From Candidatus Eisenbacteria bacterium (GTDB lineage: Bacteria > Orphanbacterota > Orphanbacteria > Orphanbacterales > Orphanbacteraceae), in NCBI GenBank assembly GCA_016930695.1, contig JAFGGD010000004.1, positions 1-46,326 of the forward strand: 46,326 bases of DNA, in the 5' to 3' direction. This document shows positions 42,053 to 46,326 of this stretch, in pieces. Below the pieces are notes generated by a model. That model saw only the letters and a program-made list of their open reading frames with translations, made no database searches and was not told the origin of the DNA. Within the stretch, counting starts at the first letter, position 1, and every line of letters begins with the position of its first letter. The position numbers and the translations under genes were made by a program.

Positions 42053-43222
42053 ATGTTCACCTATCAGCAAGATGACGCCTATTTCGCCCAGGCCGGCGAG
42101 GGGACGGAGGAGCTGGTCGCCGCCGAGATCGAACGGCTCGGCGGGGAGACGGCGCGGACCGTCTTCCGGGGCGTCGCTTTTCGAGCGGACCGGGCGGCGC
42201 TCTACCGGATCGTGTACGCTTCGCGTCTGGCGACGCGCGTTCTCGCGCCGCTCATCGGTTTCGACTGTCACAGCCCGAACTACCTCTACAAGACCGCCCT
42301 CTCCTTGGACTGGGCGTCTCTGCTCGGGCCGGACGACACCTTCGCGGTGCGCGCCGGCGTCGCCAACAGCCGGATCCGCCATTCCGGCTTCGCCGCGCTC
42401 CGGGTGAAGGACGCCGTCGCCGACGCGATGCGGGGGCGTTTCGGCCGCCGCCCGAACGTGGACCGGGAGAACCCGAGCCTTCTCGTTCATGTCCACATCC
42501 ACGCGGACCACGCGACGATCCACGCCGACGCGTCCGGCGGATCGCTTCACCGCCGCGGTTATCGTCTCGAAGGAGGAGAAGCGCCCATGCGGGAGACCAC
42601 CGCCGCGGCGGTTCTGGAGATGGCCGGATGGAACGGCGACCGCCCCCTCCTCGACCCGATGTGCGGCAGCGGCACCATACTCGCCGAGGCGTGGATGCGG
42701 GGGTGCCGAATCCCGGCGGGGAAGCTCCGGACACGCTTCGGCTTCGAGCGCCTCCCCGACTTCGACCGCGCCGTCTGGGAGAGAGTGCGGAGCGAGGAGG
42801 ACCGCCGTTTCCGCCCGTTGCCGGCCGGGTTCGTCGCGGGGAGCGACGCCGATCCTCTGGCGGTGCGCGCCGCCCGCGCCAACCTCGCCCGCCTCCCCGG
42901 CGGCGACCGGGTGCGCATCGAGCGCCGCCGCTTCCAGGAAATCTCCCGCGTCGAAGGGGGAGCCATCGTCAGCAACCCTCCCTACGGGATTCGCTCCGTG
43001 CCGGACCAAGACATGAACCGTTTTTGGCGCGACGTCGGCGATTTCCTCAAGCAGCGGTGCGCCGGTTCCGACGCCACCCTATATTTCGGAGAGCGGCAGT
43101 GGATCCGCTCGATCGGCCTCCGGCCCTCCTGGAAGCGCCCTCTCACGAGCGGCGGCCTCGACGGGCGGGTGGTCCGTTATGAAATGTACGAGGGCGCCAA
43201 GCCCCGTTCGGGAAAGGAGTAA
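42053..43222 (+). CDS. RlmL-like THUMP-domain 23S rRNA (guanine-N2) methyltransferase
   Basis: A 389-aa protein of the UPF0020/RlmL N-terminal-half family. A ferredoxin-like plus THUMP domain (about 1-160; DDAYFAQAGEGTEELVAAEIERLGG, RFGRRPNVDRENPSLLVHVHIHAD) binds RNA. The methyltransferase domain has the SAM motif LLDPMCGSGTILAEAW and the catalytic N308-P-P-Y311 (IVSNPPYGIRS). It should methylate guanine N2 in 23S rRNA (G2445-type). It lacks the RlmK second half present in E. coli RlmL. GGAG lies before ATG 42053, and the thiol peroxidase follows after 4 bases. Confidence 0.88.
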   Translation: MFTYQQDDAYFAQAGEGTEELVAAEIERLGGETARTVFRGVAFRADRAALYRIVYASRLATRVLAPLIGFDCHSPNYLYKTALSLDWASLLGPDDTFAVRAGVANSRIRHSGFAALRVKDAVADAMRGRFGRRPNVDRENPSLLVHVHIHADHATIHADASGGSLHRRGYRLEGGEAPMRETTAAAVLEMAGWNGDRPLLDPMCGSGTILAEAWMRGCRIPAGKLRTRFGFERLPDFDRAVWERVRSEEDRRFRPLPAGFVAGSDADPLAVRAARANLARLPGGDRVRIERRRFQEISRVEGGAIVSNPPYGIRSVPDQDMNRFWRDVGDFLKQRCAGSDATLYFGERQWIRSIGLRPSWKRPLTSGGLDGRVVRYEMYEGAKPRSGKE

Positions 43223-43226
43223 AAAG

Positions 43227-43727
43227 ATGGCGAAGACGACTTTCCGGGGAGACCCTGTCGAGACGGTCGGCGCGCTCCCGGCGCCGGGGACGAAAGCCCC
43301 CGATTTCACCCTCGTGAAGGGGGATCTGTCGGAGATGTCCCTCGCCGAGGCGAAGGGGAAGCAGGTGGTGCTGAACGTCTTCCTCAGCCTCGACACGTCG
43401 ACCTGCGCCGCGTCGGTCCGCCGCTTCAACGAGGAGGCGGCCAAGCGCCGCGACACGGTGGTGCTCTGCATCTCCATGGATCTCCCCTTCGCGGCGGCCC
43501 GTTTCTGCGCCGCCGAGGGACTGGAGAACGTGATCACCCTCTCCGATTTCCGCGAAGGCGCTTTCGGACGGGCTTACGGGCTCCGGATCACCGGCGGGCC
43601 GTTCACGGGGCTTCTGGCGCGGTCGGTGTTCGTCCTGGACCGGGAGGGTAAGGTGGTCCACGCCCAGCTCGTCCCGGACATCTCCAAGGAACCGGATTAC
43701 GAAGCGGCCCTCGCGGCGCTCCTTTGA
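43227..43727 (+). CDS. tpx: Thiol peroxidase
   Basis: A 166-aa atypical 2-Cys peroxiredoxin that reduces peroxides with thioredoxin. Peroxidatic C60 is in LDTSTCAASVRRFNEEA and resolving C94 in PFAAARFCAAEGLENV, one residue off E. coli numbering (61 and 95). GALPAPGTKAPDFTLV and the terminal EPDYEAALAAL are also standard. The start is ATG 43227 after GGAAAGGAG; the longer frame upstream is inside the methyltransferase gene. Cotranscribed with the rRNA methyltransferase. Confidence 0.95.
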   Translation: MAKTTFRGDPVETVGALPAPGTKAPDFTLVKGDLSEMSLAEAKGKQVVLNVFLSLDTSTCAASVRRFNEEAAKRRDTVVLCISMDLPFAAARFCAAEGLENVITLSDFREGAFGRAYGLRITGGPFTGLLARSVFVLDREGKVVHAQLVPDISKEPDYEAALAALL

Positions 43728-43880
43728 GGCGCGGTCCGTCCTTGCGTTCCCACGATCCGATCCTTTAACCTGGATGAGGAGTATCCGGAGGAACGCGGGG
43801 TCCCGGGCCGGTCTCGGTCGCCCGTCCGGTCCCGTGGCGTTTCCCCCCCGAAACCCCCGACCGAGGGAGGATGGGAGCGA

Positions 43881-44363
43881 ATGGAAGAGACCAAAAACCA
43901 AGAGGCCCGGCCGGAGCCGAAGCCGGAAGGACCGGCGCACCGCGCCACGGCCAAGGCGGACCTGGGCAAGCGTTTCGTCGCGATCCTGATCGACGGGATC
44001 TTGTCGGGATTGATCGGCCTGGTTCCGGTCATCGGCGGCCTGATCGGAGCGGCGTACATGCTCACCCGTGACGGCCTCAACTTCGACTTCATGGACAAGC
44101 GTTCTCTCGGCAAGAAACTGATGAAGCTGCGCCCGGTCCGCGTGGACGGCGGCGAAGTGGACGTGAGCGTCTCGGTGAAGCGGAACTTCATCTTCGCGAT
44201 TCCCCTGGTGCTCATGATCATCCCGGTTCTGGGGTGGATCCTCGCGCCGATCCTTTCCCTCGTGGTGATGATCCTCGAGGTGGTGCTCGTCCTCTCCGAC
44301 GAGGAGGGGCGGCGCTGGGGGGATAAGTTCGCCGGCACCAAGGTGATCGAAGTCGACGAGTAG
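43881..44363 (+). CDS. RDD-family membrane protein
   Basis: A 160-aa protein with a charged N-terminal tail rich in E, P and K (1-25), then the RDD signature GKRFVAILIDGILSGLIGLV, with KRF in place of RDD's arginine start and the aspartate of LID kept. A loop FMDKRSLGKKLMKLRPV, and two or three membrane segments (36-60, 105-140) follow. RDD proteins are small membrane proteins; some act as Na+(Li+,K+)/H+ antiporters or in compatible-solute transport, but function here is unknown. GGGAGGATGGGAG precedes ATG 43881. Confidence 0.85.
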   Translation: MEETKNQEARPEPKPEGPAHRATAKADLGKRFVAILIDGILSGLIGLVPVIGGLIGAAYMLTRDGLNFDFMDKRSLGKKLMKLRPVRVDGGEVDVSVSVKRNFIFAIPLVLMIIPVLGWILAPILSLVVMILEVVLVLSDEEGRRWGDKFAGTKVIEVDE

Positions 44364-44365
44364 AC

Positions 44366-44389
44366 GCGGGGGCGCGCCTCGCTCTTTTT
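44366..44389 (+). terminator. Weak terminator-like hairpin after the RDD gene
   Basis: GCGGGG (44366-44371) pairs with CCTCGC (44377-44382) with one G-T pair, 5-base loop, then TCTTTTT. Confidence 0.5.
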
Positions 44390-44427
44390 GCTTTCGCTGT
44401 ATCACATCGGGCGGCCGCGCCGGGGTC

Positions 44428-44441
44428 GGCGCGGCCGCGCC
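44428..44441 (+). promoter_or_regulatory. 14-bp GC palindrome in the asnS leader
   Basis: GGCGCGGCCGCGCC is a perfect palindrome ending 15 bases before ATG 44457. GCGGCCGCGCCGG occurs twice (44411 and 44431), so two competing stems can form next to the ribosome site GGGGAG. This may modulate translation of the synthetase. Confidence 0.35.
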
Positions 44442-44456
44442 GGATCGGGGAGAATC

Positions 44457-45857
44457 ATGACGGTCTGGTCCATCGCGGGTCTTCTCGCCGGGGGCGTGGC
44501 GGCCGGGGAGCGCGGGATCGTGCGCGGCTGGGTGCGCACGCGCCGCGACTCGAAGGCGGGCTTCAGCTTTCTGCACGTGAGCGACGGCTCCTGCTTCGCG
44601 CCGATCCAGGTGGTGGCGCCCGCCGACCTGCCCAACTACGAAAGCGAAATCCTGCGGCTCACCAGCGGCTGCGCCGTCGAGGCGGAGGGGGAACTGGTCG
44701 AGTCGAGCGGGAAGGGACAGACCGTGGAGCTTCGGGCTTCGCGGATCACGGTGGTCGGCTGGGTGGACGACCCCGACACCTACCCGATCACGCCGAAGCG
44801 GCACAGCTTCGAGTATCTGCGGACGGTGGCGCATCTCCGGCCGCGCACCAATACCTTCGGCGCGGTGGCGCGCGTGCGGCACAGCATGGCGATGGCGATC
44901 CACCGCTTCTTCGACGAGCGGGGTTTCGTCTGGGTTCACACGCCGATCATCACCACCAGCGACGCCGAGGGAGCGGGGGAGCTTTTTCGCGTCTCCACGC
45001 TCGATCTGTTGAACCCGCCGCGCACGCCGGAAGGGGAGATCGATTTCGCCGAGGACTTCTTCGGCCGGCCGGCCTATCTGACCGTCTCGGGACAGCTGAA
45101 CGTCGAGAGCTACTGCCAGGCGCTCACCAAGGTGTACACCTTCTCGCCCACGTTCCGCGCGGAAAACTCCAACACGAGCCGGCATCTCGCCGAGTTCTGG
45201 ATGATCGAGCCGGAAATAGCGTTCGCCGATCTTTCCGATGCGGCGGAACTCGCCGAGGAGATGTTGAAGCACGTTTTCCGTGCGTTGCTCGACGAGCGCC
45301 CCGACGACATGGCCTTCTTCGACCAGCGCGTTCTGCCGGGCTGCGTGGCGCGCCTGGAGAAGCTGGTGGCGTCGGACTTCGAGAGGATGGAGTACGGCGA
45401 CGCGGTGAAGGCGCTGGAAAAGTCGGGGAAGAGCTTCGAGTTTCCGGTCGGATGGGGGGCGGACCTGCAGTCGGAGCACGAGCGTTATCTGACGGAGGAG
45501 TTCGTGGGGCGCCCGGTGGTGGTGATGAACTACCCGAAGGAGATCAAGGCGTTTTATATGCGCCAGAACGACGACGGGAAAACCGTCGCCGCCATGGACG
45601 TGCTCGCCCCCGGCATCGGCGAGATCATCGGCGGGAGCCAGCGCGAGGAGAGGCTGGACGTCCTCGACCGGCGGATCGAGGAGATGGGCCTTCCCCTGGA
45701 GCCTTACTGGTGGTACCGCGACCTCCGCCGCTACGGCACCGTTCCCCACGCCGGTTTCGGCCTCGGTTTCGAGAGGACGATCAACTACGCCACCGGCCTC
45801 GCCAACATCCGCGACGTGATCCCCTTCCCCCGCGCGCCCAAGAGCGCCGAGTTTTAG
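44457..45857 (+). CDS. asnS: Asparaginyl-tRNA synthetase
   Basis: A 466-aa class IIb aminoacyl-tRNA synthetase, the same length as E. coli AsnRS. N-terminal OB-fold anticodon domain (~1-105, [22 protein letters not shown]), then catalytic domain with motif 1 ([27 protein letters not shown]), motif 2 ([24 protein letters not shown]) and motif 3 ([29 protein letters not shown]). The sequence [17 protein letters not shown] and the [11 protein letters not shown] motif favour AsnRS over AspRS. ATG 44457 has GGGGAG upstream. A long inverted-repeat element begins at its stop codon. An essential housekeeping gene, probably monocistronic. Confidence 0.95.
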   Translation: MTVWSIAGLLAGGVAAGERGIVRGWVRTRRDSKAGFSFLHVSDGSCFAPIQVVAPADLPNYESEILRLTSGCAVEAEGELVESSGKGQTVELRASRITVVGWVDDPDTYPITPKRHSFEYLRTVAHLRPRTNTFGAVARVRHSMAMAIHRFFDERGFVWVHTPIITTSDAEGAGELFRVSTLDLLNPPRTPEGEIDFAEDFFGRPAYLTVSGQLNVESYCQALTKVYTFSPTFRAENSNTSRHLAEFWMIEPEIAFADLSDAAELAEEMLKHVFRALLDERPDDMAFFDQRVLPGCVARLEKLVASDFERMEYGDAVKALEKSGKSFEFPVGWGADLQSEHERYLTEEFVGRPVVVMNYPKEIKAFYMRQNDDGKTVAAMDVLAPGIGEIIGGSQREERLDVLDRRIEEMGLPLEPYWWYRDLRRYGTVPHAGFGLGFERTINYATGLANIRDVIPFPRAPKSAEF

Positions 45858-46038
45858 TCCCCGCGGGGCGGGAGAGAATCCTGCTGCGGCGCCGGTCCGC
45901 GGGCTGCGAGGCGAATTCTCCATCGCCCCTTTCCTCATCGTAGCTCGGGCTACGATTCCGGGAAGGGGCTCGTCCGAATCCACCTCTCGCCTCACGTTCC
46001 GCCGCCTCGCGACGGATTCTCTCCCGCCCCGCGGGGAC
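45857..46038. repeat. 182-bp element with 25-bp perfect terminal inverted repeats
   Basis: The 25 bases at 45857-45881 are the exact reverse complement of those at 46014-46038. Between them the halves pair imperfectly, and the centre is a hairpin with a perfect 7-bp stem ATCGTAG / CTACGAT (45937-45956) flanked by GCCCCTTTCC and GGGAAGGGGC. The whole folds into one long stem. It starts on the last base of the asnS stop codon. No clear target-site duplication flanks it. It could be a MITE-like element, a structured non-coding RNA or an unusually long termination/mRNA-protection stem. Confidence 0.7.
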
Positions 46039-46130
46039 GCGAATGAGGAGAGTCTCTGCAATCGGGGCGGGCCGGGGGAGGGCGGGCTTTGCTCAAACAC
46101 TCCCTCACACGTCCCCGTACTCGAAGCGCG

Positions 46131-46152
46131 ATCGAAATCGAAATCGAAATCG
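46131..46152 (+). repeat. ATCGAA hexanucleotide microsatellite
   Basis: Three full ATCGAA units and a partial fourth in tandem. Such tracts can vary in length between strains. Confidence 0.6.
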
Positions 46153-46174
46153 GATTCCCTCTTCCGCCCCCGGC

Positions 46175-46295
46175 TCTCCCTTCGGGGCACGGTGTGGGAA
46201 AGAGGACGGACGGGTAATCCTTCTCGGAGTCCGGGGCGCTTGGAATCGGTATCGATTCATTCTCTTCCCCCACCGGTCTCCCTTCGGGGCACGGT
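46175..46295 (+). repeat. Spaced direct repeat of 19 bases
   Basis: TCTCCCTTCGGGGCACGGT occurs at 46175-46193 and 46277-46295, 102 bases apart. Each contains a small CCC-TTC-GGG stem with a UUCG-like loop. They may be edges of a repeat unit continuing beyond the window. Confidence 0.6.
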
Positions 46296-46326
46296 CCGGA
46301 TGCTTCCGCATCCTCCCTCTTCTCGC

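Larger units (their letters stand above)
46039..46326. other. Non-coding repeat-rich end of the window
   Basis: About 290 bases with no supported gene and weaker GC bias, containing the short tandem repeat and the spaced direct repeat listed separately. Open frames here are GC-rich shadows without homology. Confidence 0.5.

Noticed and set aside
43143-46190. 1015-aa minus-strand frame across tpx, the RDD gene and asnS
   Set aside because: Covers several well-supported + strand genes and the foldback element; composition typical of an antisense shadow.

Overview
The window is high-GC bacterial DNA from a Gram-negative organism. It encodes a TonB-dependent receptor, an Omp85/BamA-type barrel, a small outer-membrane barrel, a lipoprotein and many signal-peptide proteins. 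A secreted protein combines D-x-D-x-D calcium loops with a FlgD-like C-terminal sorting domain, and another carries 15-residue repeats resembling LA_2272-type surface repeat proteins. With a DUF4390-NtrY-NtrX cluster, this suits an uncultivated lineage of the FCB or neighbouring phyla (Eisenbacteria- or Krumholzibacteria-like). That placement is an inference from gene content; no rRNA gene is present to test it.

Region 1 (1-9.2 kb) looks like a defence island. On the + strand are the C-terminal part of a type III-like DNA methyltransferase without its catalytic motif, a 20-bp perfect palindrome, an overlapping pair of winged-helix/nucleotidyltransferase and HEPN genes (MNT-HEPN), and a 1214-aa restriction helicase-nuclease. 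The last ends in a LexA/UmuD-like S24 module with Ser, Lys and a possible Ala-Gly scissile bond. Converging on it is a tight minus-strand operon: a HEPN-like protein (RxxxxH), an iron-sulfur endonuclease III-like glycosylase without the lyase lysine, and a second HhH glycosylase-like protein that keeps both lysine and aspartate.

Region 2 (9.3-24 kb) is mainly envelope and metabolism. A TonB receptor is followed by a five-gene overlapping operon (single-POTRA Omp85 protein, DUF4390 protein, NtrY-like kinase, NtrX-like sigma-54 activator, small barrel protein). Next come a lipoprotein, a convergent secreted HExxH protein, and a transketolase-like enzyme with its own promoter, leader hairpin and terminator.

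Region 3 (24.2-29.8 kb) is a nitric-oxide/redox signalling operon: an H-NOX haem sensor, a soluble PAS histidine kinase with a Cys-rich PAS domain, and three response regulators (REC-HDOD, REC with a degenerate HD-GYP, REC with a short tail). It resembles the branched H-NOX/HnoK networks known from Shewanella, but no c-di-GMP enzyme with intact active-site residues is visible.

Region 4 (29.8-46.3 kb) holds the 15-residue-repeat protein, two tandem DUF3857 proteins (one with a transglutaminase triad, one without), a sulfotransferase, a slipin-NfeD pair, a dGTPase, ThiD, an esterase, an RlmL-like rRNA methyltransferase with thiol peroxidase, an RDD membrane protein and asparaginyl-tRNA synthetase. 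The window ends in non-coding DNA with a 182-bp element bounded by 25-bp perfect inverted repeats, and further short repeats. No tRNA, rRNA, CRISPR array or transposase gene was found.
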